DNA of 11,475 bases from an uncultured Acetatifactor sp. (GTDB lineage Bacteria; Bacillota; Clostridia; Lachnospirales; Lachnospiraceae), in NCBI GenBank assembly GCA_910584865.1, contig CAJUCE010000066.1, positions 1-11,475 on the forward strand. The letters run 5' to 3'. Positions 1-6,936 of this stretch are shown piece after piece (position 1 is the first letter of the stretch; every line of letters begins with the position of its first letter). Below the pieces are notes generated by a model, which was not told the origin of the DNA, searched no databases, and worked only from the letters and a program-made list of their open reading frames with translations. Made by a program: the position numbers and the translations under genes.

Positions 1-1142
1 CCGCCGCCCAGTTTCCCATGCACATAGAGCAGTACTTTCTGTACGGTTGTCTTTCCCGTCCCGGGGCCGCCGGTGATGATGCTGACCGGATGGCGGAACG
101 CCTTCCTGACGCCCTCCTCCTGTTTCGGAGAAAGGCTGATGCCCAGCTCTTTCTGCGCCTCCGATAAAAGAAAAGTGATATCCTGTTCCTCCTGTTCTGC
201 CGTAAGCAGGGATACCAGATTCTTTGCCGCATTGCACTCATACCCGTACATATTCGCAGGGTAAAGCGCCCCGCCTTCATAGTACATCCTCCCTTCCTTC
301 ACCAGCTGGTAGAGCACCTTGTAGACTGCCATCTCCGTGACGGCCTCCCCCTGGTAGCCTTTATTCAGTTGTTCATACACTTTTCTCTGGAGCTGCTGCT
401 TGTCCTGGTACAGATGCCCTTCCTGCATATCCTGTTCCATGCAGTACCAGATGCATCCTTCGATCCGCATGGGATCGTCCGGCTTTCCCTTGTTGGCTTT
501 TGCTATCTCGTCCACGGTCAAAAAGCCGAAACCGCTGATCCTGCACAGCGCGAAGGGCTGGTTCTTTACCGTATCCAGCGCACTGTTCCCAAATTCCTCA
601 TAGATCTTCCGAATCTTTTTTGGTGTCACCTTAAAAGGCGTCAGATACGCCGCAAGGTCCCGCATGGCATGGCTGCCCTGATAGGATAAGAGGATGCCGT
701 CCAGCTTTTTACGGCTCAGCCCTTTTGAGCCTGTGATGCCCTTGATCTCCAGCAGGCTGTCCGGGTAATTGTCCAGCACATCAAATGTCCTTGTGCCGAA
801 CCTCTCCACGATCAGCTCCGCCAGCTTCGGCCCGATCCCCTTGATCATGCCGGAGGATAAGTAGCCTTTTATCCCTTCCTTTGTCTGGGGCAGGATCTCC
901 TCATAGCTTTCCACCTGCAGCTGCAGGCCGTACTTGTTCTTTACCCAGTTCCCCGTAAGCTCCGCTTCCGTGGCCTCCGTATCCGGCAGGCCGTTGCCCG
1001 TTGCCGTGAACCGGGCGCCTTTTCCTTTATAACGGGTGTCTCTTGCCGCTTCCGGCACGTCCGCATCCTCTGTATGGTACACGAAGATGCAGAACCCGTT
1101 GTCTTTGTTATGATATATTTCTCTTACAAACCTGCACCTCAT
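1..1142 (-). CDS. recD2: RecD2-like ATP-dependent DNA helicase (SF1B), N-terminal half, runs off the window
   Basis: The minus frame stays open from ATG at 1142 to the window edge, giving 380 residues. RecD2 enzymes are 5'-3' DNA helicases of superfamily 1B. Visible in order: a beta-rich N-terminal region (residues about 1-75); helix-hairpin-helix-like segments around residues 92-120 (IKGIGPKLAELI), 128-145 (IKGITGSKGL) and 200-218 (ISGFGFLTVDEI); then LSPKQ followed by the Walker A motif GGPGTGKTT, with its lysine near residue 364. That spacing agrees with known RecD2 proteins, which are roughly 700-800 aa, so about half is missing here, including Walker B and the later helicase motifs. The start is supported by AAAGGAG seven bases upstream. 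It overlaps the stop of the preceding gene (ATGA), so the two are probably translationally coupled. As an ICE-borne copy it probably serves element DNA processing rather than housekeeping repair; that is inference. Confidence 0.9.
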   Translation of the reverse strand, partial: MRCRFVREIYHNKDNGFCIFVYHTEDADVPEAARDTRYKGKGARFTATGNGLPDTEATEAELTGNWVKNKYGLQLQVESYEEILPQTKEGIKGYLSSGMIKGIGPKLAELIVERFGTRTFDVLDNYPDSLLEIKGITGSKGLSRKKLDGILLSYQGSHAMRDLAAYLTPFKVTPKKIRKIYEEFGNSALDTVKNQPFALCRISGFGFLTVDEIAKANKGKPDDPMRIEGCIWYCMEQDMQEGHLYQDKQQLQRKVYEQLNKGYQGEAVTEMAVYKVLYQLVKEGRMYYEGGALYPANMYGYECNAAKNLVSLLTAEQEEQDITFLLSEAQKELGISLSPKQEEGVRKAFRHPVSIITGGPGTGKTTVQKVLLYVHGKLGG

Positions 1143-2173
1143 CTGCCCTCTCCTTTCTGTGCCCTTTCTTCCTCCCAGTCATACAGCAGGAGGTCATAGC
1201 TGGAAGTACGGGCAGCTTTCCCGCTCCTCCGGAAACGGTAGTTCCAGAAAGCGAATCCTGTAGGCTTATGGGTATACCGTACCGCAAGGACCTGGTATTC
1301 CGTGCCCAGCCAGGATGCCTTCCCTACGGCTTCTTCCGTTTCCTCACCGAAGTCCAGGGCATACAGCCAGTTGTCACGGGTGCCGTGTGGGCCGCCATGT
1401 GCCTCCCCTCCCGGAAGGGAGAGGAGCTTCTCTTTCATGGCATGGTAGTCCTTCAGCCCCGGATGTGCCGCCAGGGTATCTGCATCCAGTGCCTTTTCAA
1501 ACTCGCAGAACGGGGTGAAAGGGGTCTTCCCCGGAAAATCCCCGTTCCCGTCAAGGCAGCGGACCTCGCCTCCGGCAATGACCTCAAAAATGATGTCCGC
1601 CCTGACCGTGCCGCCATTCTCACAGTAGTTCCCTGCAGGCAAGGCCGTATACCAGGTCCCGTCTGCCATGGAGCGGTTGAAGTAGCGCTCCGGCCCTTCT
1701 GTGGTGCAGAATGTGTCCCTGCACAGGCCGGACTCCTCCATATGGAGCGCCACCCTGATGTGTTTCCAGGCATCCCCCTCTTTCCTGTCCGGTAAGGCTG
1801 TCCCGGAGGTTTCCTTTATCTCTGCAAGCATGGCGCCTCCTTCCTGCTCCAGCAGGGCATAGGCGGAGATATGCAGTTCCCCCGCCATCCCTATCTCTCC
1901 CCGCATCCCGCTGCTGATCCGGCTTCCGCACACAATGATGGCTTTGCTCAGTCTCAGTATGGAAAGCCCGAAGGCAAGCCCCGCCTCCCTCTCCTCCGGG
2001 ATATTGTCATCCAGGTATTCCGGAAGGAAGCTGTGGGGCGCTATCGCCCTGCACCCGAACGTCCCGGATACAAGGCGTGCATAATGTGCCGCTTTCTCCA
2101 TGTTCTGCCGTATCCCCTCTTTGGTCGGTGCCGACAGGGGCGAACAGATGTATACAATGTCATTTTTCTTCAT
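1139..2173 (-). CDS. Nucleoside 2-deoxyribosyltransferase-like (DUF4406/DUF7768-type) N-terminus with unassigned C-terminal region
   Basis: This 344-aa protein starts at ATG 2173, eight bases after an AAAGGAG site and directly after the TAA of the YqaJ gene. Residues about 5-112 look like the nucleoside 2-deoxyribosyltransferase-like fold seen in phage and ICE DUF4406/DUF7768 proteins. An N-terminal strand leads into a SPLSAPT loop, there is a central helix with many acidic residues, and a late strand (KAIIVCG) is followed by SSGMRGEIGMA, whose glutamate sits where the family keeps its conserved acid. Residues about 115-344 match nothing I recognise. They contain an aromatic-rich stretch (FAFWNYRFRRSGKAARTSS) and a charged C-terminus. 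Known relatives act on nucleosides or nucleotides, but no activity can be claimed here. The stop overlaps the helicase start, placing it firmly in the operon. Confidence is good for the gene, moderate for the N-terminal fold and nil for the C-terminal function. Confidence 0.8.
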   Translation of the reverse strand: MKKNDIVYICSPLSAPTKEGIRQNMEKAAHYARLVSGTFGCRAIAPHSFLPEYLDDNIPEEREAGLAFGLSILRLSKAIIVCGSRISSGMRGEIGMAGELHISAYALLEQEGGAMLAEIKETSGTALPDRKEGDAWKHIRVALHMEESGLCRDTFCTTEGPERYFNRSMADGTWYTALPAGNYCENGGTVRADIIFEVIAGGEVRCLDGNGDFPGKTPFTPFCEFEKALDADTLAAHPGLKDYHAMKEKLLSLPGGEAHGGPHGTRDNWLYALDFGEETEEAVGKASWLGTEYQVLAVRYTHKPTGFAFWNYRFRRSGKAARTSSYDLLLYDWEEERAQKGEGR

Positions 2174-3214
2174 TTAAGCTGCTCCTTTCATTTTTACGGA
2201 AAACCGCCTGCTTTCCGTGGTGTTCACATAGTCGTCATAGACGTCCGGATGCTGCGCCTTTAAACGCTCCAGCCCCTTTTTGTCTATCCCCGTGCGGTAG
2301 GCAGGGTTGTAGGAGACCACATACTCCGTGCCTCCGTCCTTTATGACGCCGGTACAGCTCACGCCCATCTCCTCCACGATCTCCGCATAGGCTTCCTTCA
2401 TCTTTTCCTCCAGCTTCTTTGCCTCGCTGTCATGCTGCGCCTTCTGCTCTTTCAGCTCCATGTACTTACGGATGCTGCCAAGATGCTTACGGCCCAGTTT
2501 GACCTGCTCCGCATCCTTGTCCGCCGGCCCGCAGTGCTTCCGGATGCTCTCCAGCACCAGGTCGGGCTTCTCGGTATAAGGCGGCTCCACGCCTTTTTCC
2601 ACGTTCTCCTTCCAGAAGAATTCCTCCTCCGCGATCAGGTCCTCCTCAATATCCAGGTCACGCTCCATGTAACGGATGAAGAATTCATTCTCGTTGTTCC
2701 CATACAGGCAGGCGAAGTACATCCTGTCGATGTTCATGACCGCCATGTAGTGCCTGCCCTGGTATTCATAATTGACCGGTGTGGAATCATTGGCCCACTT
2801 ACCCTGGCAGTTATAGTTGGTGGTCTTGCACTCAAGGATGCCTTTGCTGCCGTCGGGGAAGTCTATGAAGAAATCCACGTCTGCAAGCATGAACGGGCAG
2901 AGCGGGTGCCGGAACATCTTCCGGACGGGGTACACCTTCAGCCCTGTCTTTCTGGAGAATATCTCCGCAACAAGGTCTTCCAGCCTGTGCCCCACTTCCT
3001 TTGCCACCCAGTTGTCTTCCTCCTCATCCATGACCGCCTGTATGCCCAGCTTGTCATAGTACAGGTCACGTTTCGTACAGAACGGCGACATTCCCATGAT
3101 AGCTGCGGCGTCGCTCCCGCCAATCCCTTTGCGGCGGTAGGAGAGCCAGTCCTCCCTGCTCAAATTCTCTGTTTCTACAAACACCTCTGCCTCATAATCC
3201 ATATCCAGTCCCAT
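2174..3214 (-). CDS. YqaJ-type viral recombinase / lambda-exonuclease-like nuclease
   Basis: The protein is about 346 aa from ATG 3214. A longer version from GTG 3226 exists, but GAGG at 3221-3224 lies six bases before ATG 3214, which I prefer. It belongs to the YqaJ/lambda exonuclease group of PD-(D/E)XK nucleases, which resect double-stranded DNA ends to give 3' single strands for a partner annealing protein. Visible landmarks (numbered from ATG 3214) are the entry motif KGIGGSDAAAIMG near residues 30-41, a helix acid in GHRLEDLVAEIF near 79, the metal aspartates in LADVDFF near 112, the ExK signature LECKTT near 128-130, and YEYQGRHYMAVM with its conserved glutamine near 152. A charged, probably coiled-coil region follows at about 235-285, then a short C-terminal domain. 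No RecT/Bet-type partner is visible in this window. A hairpin with a T-run lies upstream, between this gene and the 148-aa gene. Confidence 0.92.
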   Translation of the reverse strand: MGLDMDYEAEVFVETENLSREDWLSYRRKGIGGSDAAAIMGMSPFCTKRDLYYDKLGIQAVMDEEEDNWVAKEVGHRLEDLVAEIFSRKTGLKVYPVRKMFRHPLCPFMLADVDFFIDFPDGSKGILECKTTNYNCQGKWANDSTPVNYEYQGRHYMAVMNIDRMYFACLYGNNENEFFIRYMERDLDIEEDLIAEEEFFWKENVEKGVEPPYTEKPDLVLESIRKHCGPADKDAEQVKLGRKHLGSIRKYMELKEQKAQHDSEAKKLEEKMKEAYAEIVEEMGVSCTGVIKDGGTEYVVSYNPAYRTGIDKKGLERLKAQHPDVYDDYVNTTESRRFSVKMKGAA

Positions 3215-3261
3215 TCTTTTCCTCACTTTCTGCCGCCTTCTGCGGCTGCATGCTGCGGACA

Positions 3262-3289
3262 GAAAAAGAGAAGGTGTTTTCCCTTCTCT
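3262..3289 (-). terminator. Intrinsic terminator or attenuator inside the leftward operon
   Basis: Read on the minus strand, an 8-bp perfect stem (AGAGAAGG / CCTTCTCT at 3282-3289 and 3267-3274) with a 7-base loop is followed at once by TTTTTC. It begins about 15 bases after the stop of the 148-aa gene and before the YqaJ gene. A second small hairpin (GCCGC / GCGGC, 3232-3246) lies just upstream of the YqaJ ribosome binding site. I see no convincing promoter between this terminator and YqaJ, so it may reduce rather than end transcription. The stem is only half G+C, so its strength is uncertain. Confidence 0.6.
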
Positions 3290-3303
3290 CCCTGTCCTTA
3301 GCG

Positions 3304-3750
3304 TTATCCTGTTTTACTCTGTCCTGCGGCAGGCTGCTGCTCTGTTTTCTGCTGCGCTCTGCGCCTGGCGGAAAGGACAAGGGCATCCTCACCGATCCCG
3401 GCGTCTGCCTTCGGCTTCCTGCCTGCCTTACGCCTGCATTTCTCTATGGCAGCAACACGGTCATAGCCTGTTTTTTTCTGCAGGTCCTCCGTAATCTTCC
3501 GGCACCTGTCGCGCATGCGCTCATACTGGAGCGCCCCGCAGAATCCCAGGCGCTCCCTGTCCGTCTGCAGGAGCTCGTCCAGCATGTCAGCGTAATCCGC
3601 AAGGACGTTGCATATGACGGTCAGGTCCCCCTGGCAGCTTTCTATTGTCTTTTCCTGCATCCTGTCCACATCATAATAATGGATGGGGACTGCAGCCATC
3701 CCGCTGCACGCACCCTGCTCCATGATCTTCACGGAATCCTTTACCATCAC
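3304..3750 (-). CDS. Hypothetical 148-aa protein
   Basis: I do not recognise this family. The start is GTG at 3750 (AGGAG seven bases upstream) or ATG at 3747; both overlap the stop of the preceding reading frame, as usual in this operon. The protein has a mostly helical central part (residues about 30-100) rich in charged residues, with cysteines at several positions. The C-terminal tail is basic and rich in lysine, arginine and glutamine (CRRKAGRKPKADAG, then SARRRAQQKTEQQ) and is probably disordered, so nucleic-acid binding is possible but unproven. Position between the DUF5688 remnant and the YqaJ nuclease suggests an accessory role in the same cassette. Confidence 0.65.
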   Translation of the reverse strand: MMVKDSVKIMEQGACSGMAAVPIHYYDVDRMQEKTIESCQGDLTVICNVLADYADMLDELLQTDRERLGFCGALQYERMRDRCRKITEDLQKKTGYDRVAAIEKCRRKAGRKPKADAGIGEDALVLSARRRAQQKTEQQPAAGQSKTG

Positions 3751-4659
3751 AGCGGATCTCCTTTCCTGAAAATGGATACTTCCTTTTTTTCCCTGCCATA
3801 ACGATAGATACAGTTCGACAGCCTTGCCTCCCTGGGCAGTTCCTTTTCGTTTATCTCACGCACCACTTGTGGGCTGATCCTGTCTTCATCCCAGTTCCTG
3901 TATGCAAGAATCACGATCTCATATATGCTGCTGGGATAGATGAGCAGGTTCAGCAGTTTCCTGAAGGAAAGATGCATTGAACAGACAGGCGGCCCCGAAA
4001 CGCTGTCCACGGCAGCCTGCCATACACATGTCCACCTCCCTTTTCAGGCTGCGCTCTATTTCCCTAAGTTCCTCCTCTGGTTCCCCTTTCATGACATCCC
4101 GTAGTATATCTGACGTCTCTATAATCCGGCAGCCATCATCATGAAGCAGTCTCTCCATACCAAGCCGGTGCAGTTCCTCTTCCGTGATCCCCCAGGCTGA
4201 CGCCACTCTATCCGTGATCTCTGCGGTGGTCTCTTCCATGCCTGTTTTCTTCTCCAAATCAAGGTAATAAACAACAGCAAGGTCAAGGAACCTTCTATGG
4301 GGTCTGGCTTCCAGCGCTTCGGCATTGGCTTCATAATTGATGAGCTTTATCCTTACCAGGTCTTTCAGTTTCCCGAAGTCATCCAGCCCGTCTGCAATAT
4401 CCTGGGAGATTTCTTCCTGCCGGTATATCTGGAGCAGGGTCTTCGGCAGCTGTTCCGGGGGCACCTTCTCCAAAAGGCAATATGAAATAAGTTCCTCCAG
4501 ATATATCACTGGAGCCACGGCTTCCCCTTTTTTGCGGATGCAGATGCCATGCAGGACGGGACAGTTGTTGTCCCTCCTGTCCTGGGGAGTTATTTCATAT
4601 CCTTCCCCCAGCATCGCTTCCAGCGCCTTCATGACATCTTTCCGATACTCTTCCATCAT
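3747..4659 (-). pseudogene. DUF5688-family gene split by a frameshift
   Basis: Two minus-strand frames together make one DUF5688 protein, a family of unknown function common in Lachnospiraceae mobile elements. The first frame (ATG at 4659 or 4656; an earlier in-frame ATG at 4683 overlaps the previous stop) carries hallmarks such as IKLINYEANAEAL, PHRRFLDLAVVYYL, WGITEEELHRLG and QRFGAACLFN. It then drifts into unrelated residues and stops at 3919. The second frame resumes the expected C-terminus: IYPSSIYEIVILAYRNWD, VVREINEKELP and RLSNCIYRYGREK, ending at 3747. The switch lies between about 3948 and 3960. Compared with the family as I remember it, a few residues are missing at the join, which suits a small deletion. 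It may be a true pseudogene, a sequencing error, or less likely programmed frameshifting. Confidence 0.78.
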
Positions 4660-4676
4660 TCTTCCTTTCCCCCTTT

Positions 4677-5828
4677 CTACCATCTGTATGCCCCCGGCAC
4701 GTCATATTCTCTCCAGTTCACGGAAAGCGCCCTGGCAATGGTCTCCTCCATCCTGGCGATCCTGCCTCCTTCCTCGCCCTCGCAGGCAAGCATGTAGAGG
4801 ATCTCGGAAATGCCGAAATAGATGTCATGTGCCGTACAGGGGCCTTCCCCGTACTGTGCCACGAACAGGTCCACCGCTTCCGCTGCATATTTCCGTGCAA
4901 TGCCCAGCTTGTCCATGACGCCCTTCATACAGTTGACAGGGTTCATGACCTCGACTTTCAGCAGCTTCACAAGGTTCCCGGCGGCAAGCTGGTACTTCCC
5001 GTACAGGAGCTTTAACTGGTCGTCGAACTCGCTGAGTTTCGTGCCGTTCCTGTGCCCCAGCCGCAGCGGGCTGCCCAGGCTGATGGTGGTGTTCTCCTTT
5101 CCGGATACCAGCATGGGGAAGATGTTCGCCCCGCCGGAGCCTGTGTCGGATGTGGTGATCCTTACCACCGGCTTCATCTCATCGGGTGTCTTCCCGTGCA
5201 GGGCCAGCTCCTTTTTGTAGGCATCCAGCAGTCCGTCCTCTTCGGAAAGTTCCCAGAGGGCGGATGCCATGTCATGCTCATAGAAGCCCGCAAGGTAGCT
5301 GCAGCCTTTGAAGTTCCCTGTCAGGTAGTCCACGGAATGCAGGAAGACCTGCTCCATGTCAAGCACCGCATAATCGTGGCAGTCGCCTCCCAATACTGCG
5401 GATACTTTCCCTTCCGAGATGCGCAGCAGCGCCTCGCCCTTTGCCACCTTCAGGCAGTCGTTCAGGATTCTCGCATACACGCTCTTTTCCACCCTGCGCA
5501 GCCCCGTGCCGGAGATCCCAGCGCGGTCAAGGATGCTCTTGATCGCGCAGCTCCTTACCGGGTAATACTGGTTCCTTACCTTCAGGAGCAGTCCCGTGTT
5601 GATGATGGTGTCCGTGATGATGTCCTCATCCAGCCCCTCGTCTGCATACTTCTCCTTCAGTTCCTCCTCCACTTTGCTCCCGCTGGTGATCGCCACCAGG
5701 CGCAGGTTTTTGGAGTTCCTCCTTTCCCAGAACGAATTCCTGCCGATGCTTTTCAGGCACTCAAGGAAATCCTCCTGCTTCTGGAATACGCCGCGGTATC
5801 CGTCGGCAAATACTCTTGTCTCATTCAT
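4677..5828 (-). CDS. DUF932-like phage/plasmid protein (tentative), 383 aa
   Basis: The start ATG at 5828 is preceded by AAAGGTGG at suitable spacing, and the stop (TAG at 4677-4679) falls just before the DUF5688 frame. The protein seems soluble, with no signal peptide or membrane segment. Its central part resembles DUF932 phage/plasmid proteins as I recall them: LLKVRNQYYPVRSCAIKS, then RAGISGTGLRRVEKSVYA, then ILNDCLKVAKGEALLRISEG and a short GGDCHDYAVLDMEQVF segment. The C-terminal half contains TTSDTGSGGANIFPML and two or three long helices. DUF932 proteins have no established biochemical function; they recur in mobile elements next to recombination genes, as here. The family label is from memory and should be treated as provisional; the coding call itself is strong. 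Confidence 0.72.
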   Translation of the reverse strand: MNETRVFADGYRGVFQKQEDFLECLKSIGRNSFWERRNSKNLRLVAITSGSKVEEELKEKYADEGLDEDIITDTIINTGLLLKVRNQYYPVRSCAIKSILDRAGISGTGLRRVEKSVYARILNDCLKVAKGEALLRISEGKVSAVLGGDCHDYAVLDMEQVFLHSVDYLTGNFKGCSYLAGFYEHDMASALWELSEEDGLLDAYKKELALHGKTPDEMKPVVRITTSDTGSGGANIFPMLVSGKENTTISLGSPLRLGHRNGTKLSEFDDQLKLLYGKYQLAAGNLVKLLKVEVMNPVNCMKGVMDKLGIARKYAAEAVDLFVAQYGEGPCTAHDIYFGISEILYMLACEGEEGGRIARMEETIARALSVNWREYDVPGAYRW

Positions 5829-6007
5829 TTTCGTTCCACCTTTCTTTTCTCTCCGTTTGCGGAGGTTATTTTTATCCAGCCGCTTATGCGGTTAAAGCCC
5901 TCATGGGCATTTCTGGCAACAAAAAAGGAATGGCCCTTGACGGTTTCCATTCCATACTGCGTGTGGCAATCCACAAATCTGTTTTTGTCCCTTACAGTTA
6001 TACACAT
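5825..6007 (-). CDS. Possible small protein (60 aa) at the head of the leftward operon
   Basis: This short minus-strand frame begins at ATG 6007 and ends with a TGA that overlaps the ATG of the 383-aa gene (ATGA), the same coupling seen elsewhere in the operon. The product reads like a real small protein (RFVDCHTQYGMETVKGHSFF, then AHEGFNRISGWIKIT) with mixed aromatic and charged residues and a basic tail. Against it, there is no good ribosome binding site at ATG 6007 (AGG directly abuts the start), and the only earlier in-frame candidate is TTG at 6031. I do not recognise a family. It may be a leader peptide or merely part of the untranslated leader. Confidence 0.38.
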   Translation of the reverse strand: MCITVRDKNRFVDCHTQYGMETVKGHSFFVARNAHEGFNRISGWIKITSANGEKRKVERK

Positions 6008-6094
6008 CCTGTGGAAACAAAAAAGTGCCAAAAGACTGCCATGCTAATACATGGTATCCTCTGACACTACTTACAATCTTAAACAGCGTATGCC

Positions 6095-6163
6095 CCGGTT
6101 CTCCCGGAAAGGAGCCGGAACCTGCCGGTTGCTCCGGAGGGTGCGGACATATCGGGTATGTCC
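6095..6163 (-). promoter_or_regulatory. GC-rich structured leader of the leftward operon
   Basis: Within about 70 bases several perfect stems are packed together. GGACATA (6145-6151) pairs with TATGTCC (6157-6163) around a 5-base loop. CTCCGGAG (6132-6139) is a self-complementary octamer. CTCC/GGAG extended by CCGG/CCGG (6095-6118) encloses a 6-base loop, and GGTTC (6097-6101) can instead pair with GAACC (6118-6122). A further hairpin, CCATG/CATGG, lies at 6039-6054. The block sits between the minus-strand promoter near 6218-6247 and the first leftward gene, so it would be in the 5' leader. Mutually exclusive stems suggest attenuation or protein binding, but no known riboswitch is recognised. 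Confidence 0.45.
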
Positions 6164-6217
6164 TGCCTGTCCCCGTTCCCCGTATACAGGTTTCGCATAA
6201 AAATCAATTACGGCTCT

Positions 6218-6247
6218 ATCTTAACACAATATCTTGTATCATGTCAA
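6218..6247 (-). promoter_or_regulatory. Leftward promoter for the DUF932-to-RecD2 operon
   Basis: On the minus strand a perfect -35 TTGACA (6242-6247) is followed after 18 bases by TAAGAT (6218-6223), a 4-of-6 match to the -10 consensus, in strongly AT-rich surroundings. It points toward the leftward genes and would give a leader of roughly 200 bases to the small ORF and about 380 to the 383-aa gene. Confidence 0.55.
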
Positions 6248-6603
6248 CTTAAATATACTATATATCCCGCATCTGTTTCCCGATTTTTGCACCCGGAAAA
6301 ATTTTTTTCTATTTTTTTCAAAAATTTTTCAAGTTTTTGCCACTTACCGTATCTTTATTTCATAGATCAGCTTTTTATCGTGGCTGGTCCTCCGTTCTTT
6401 GACAACTGAAGAACATACACCATCATGTATATGGGTTCTGGTGGGTGGCTCCCTGCCTGCAGTCTGGTCTGCCATCCGTCTGGATTAAATTACGCACAGC
6501 GCAGCCAGTCAACGCGGCCGGGAAGGGCGCAGGAAACGGTGATGGGAGGTATGTGAAGATTTTTCCCGATACTTTTTACAATTTTTTTATTATACTTTTT
6601 ATA
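6248..6603. other. Non-coding divergent intergenic region
   Basis: I see no convincing gene here. The left part (about 6248-6350) is very AT-rich, with repeated runs of seven or more T on the plus strand. At 6393-6416 the sequence GTTCTTTGACAACTGAAG resembles the boxA-type antitermination motif found in Gram-positive rRNA leaders, and its outer bases GTTCT (6394-6398) and AGAAC (6410-6414) form a short inverted repeat. The stretch 6440-6550 is more GC-rich and contains no ribosome binding site followed by a usable frame. Confidence 0.5.
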
Positions 6604-6632
6604 TTGTGCAGCACCACTTTCTACTGTATAAT
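6604..6632 (+). promoter_or_regulatory. Promoter for xis-int
   Basis: A perfect -10 TATAAT (6627-6632) lies 17 bases after TTGTGC (6604-6609), which matches the first three bases of the -35 consensus. The predicted start near 6639 leaves about 55 bases to the xis ATG at 6694. The surrounding sequence is AT-rich. Confidence 0.5.
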
Positions 6633-6693
6633 TGCCTTTAACAGAGAGCTATTTGCTGGATTCTTGGCAGACTGCACAAGGAAAGGAGTCCTT

Positions 6694-6918
6694 ATGGCAG
6701 TCGATGAATACAAAATCCCTGAAGCAGGATGCTGTTGCAGCCAGGAAAACAAAGATAAGAAAACCTATTCCGTCCTTGAGATTGCAGAAATCCTGCAGAT
6801 CAGTAAAAGCAAGGCATATGAGCTTTGCAGGCAGCCGGATTTCAAAGTGGTACGGCTCGGACGGACGATCAGGATCTCCAAGGCATCTTTTGACAACTGG
6901 CTTAACAACCTGTTGTAA
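6694..6918 (+). CDS. xis: Excisionase (Xis), small HTH DNA-binding protein
   Basis: A 74-aa protein from ATG 6694, preceded by AAAGGAG with five bases of spacing. Residues about 23-73 form the excisionase-family HTH domain (MerR-like winged helix): TYSVLEIAEILQISKSKAYE is the recognition part, then VVRLGRTIRISKASFDNWL forms the wing and last helix. The first 22 residues are a variable tail with three adjacent cysteines. Such proteins bind attachment-site DNA, bend it, and steer the integrase toward excision. It lies 18 bases upstream of the integrase gene on the same strand, the typical xis-int pair. A second, related HTH protein is encoded at 8789. Confidence 0.85.
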   Translation: MAVDEYKIPEAGCCCSQENKDKKTYSVLEIAEILQISKSKAYELCRQPDFKVVRLGRTIRISKASFDNWLNNLL

Positions 6919-6936
6919 GGGTAGAAGGAGAGACAA

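Noticed and set aside
1043..1795. Plus-strand open frame of 250 codons
   Set aside because: It is antisense to the RecD2 start and the deoxyribosyltransferase-like gene; its composition (many Pro, Arg, Cys) is typical of a reverse-strand artefact.
2432..3301. Plus-strand open frame of 289 codons
   Set aside because: It is antisense to the YqaJ nuclease, whose catalytic motifs are clear on the other strand.
5851..5864. Plus-strand terminator (CTCCG/CGGAG hairpin)
   Set aside because: The stem is only five pairs, the T-run is interrupted, and it lies inside the possible small ORF with no plus-strand gene before it.
5052..6047. Long plus-strand open frame of 331 codons
   Set aside because: It lies opposite the well-supported 383-aa minus-strand gene, has no ribosome binding site, and its product has no recognisable domain; it is a shadow frame of GC-rich coding DNA.
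6445..6693. N-terminal extension of the excisionase frame up to position 6445
   Set aside because: The upstream frame crosses the promoter-like region and AT-rich DNA; a clear ribosome binding site places the start at 6694.
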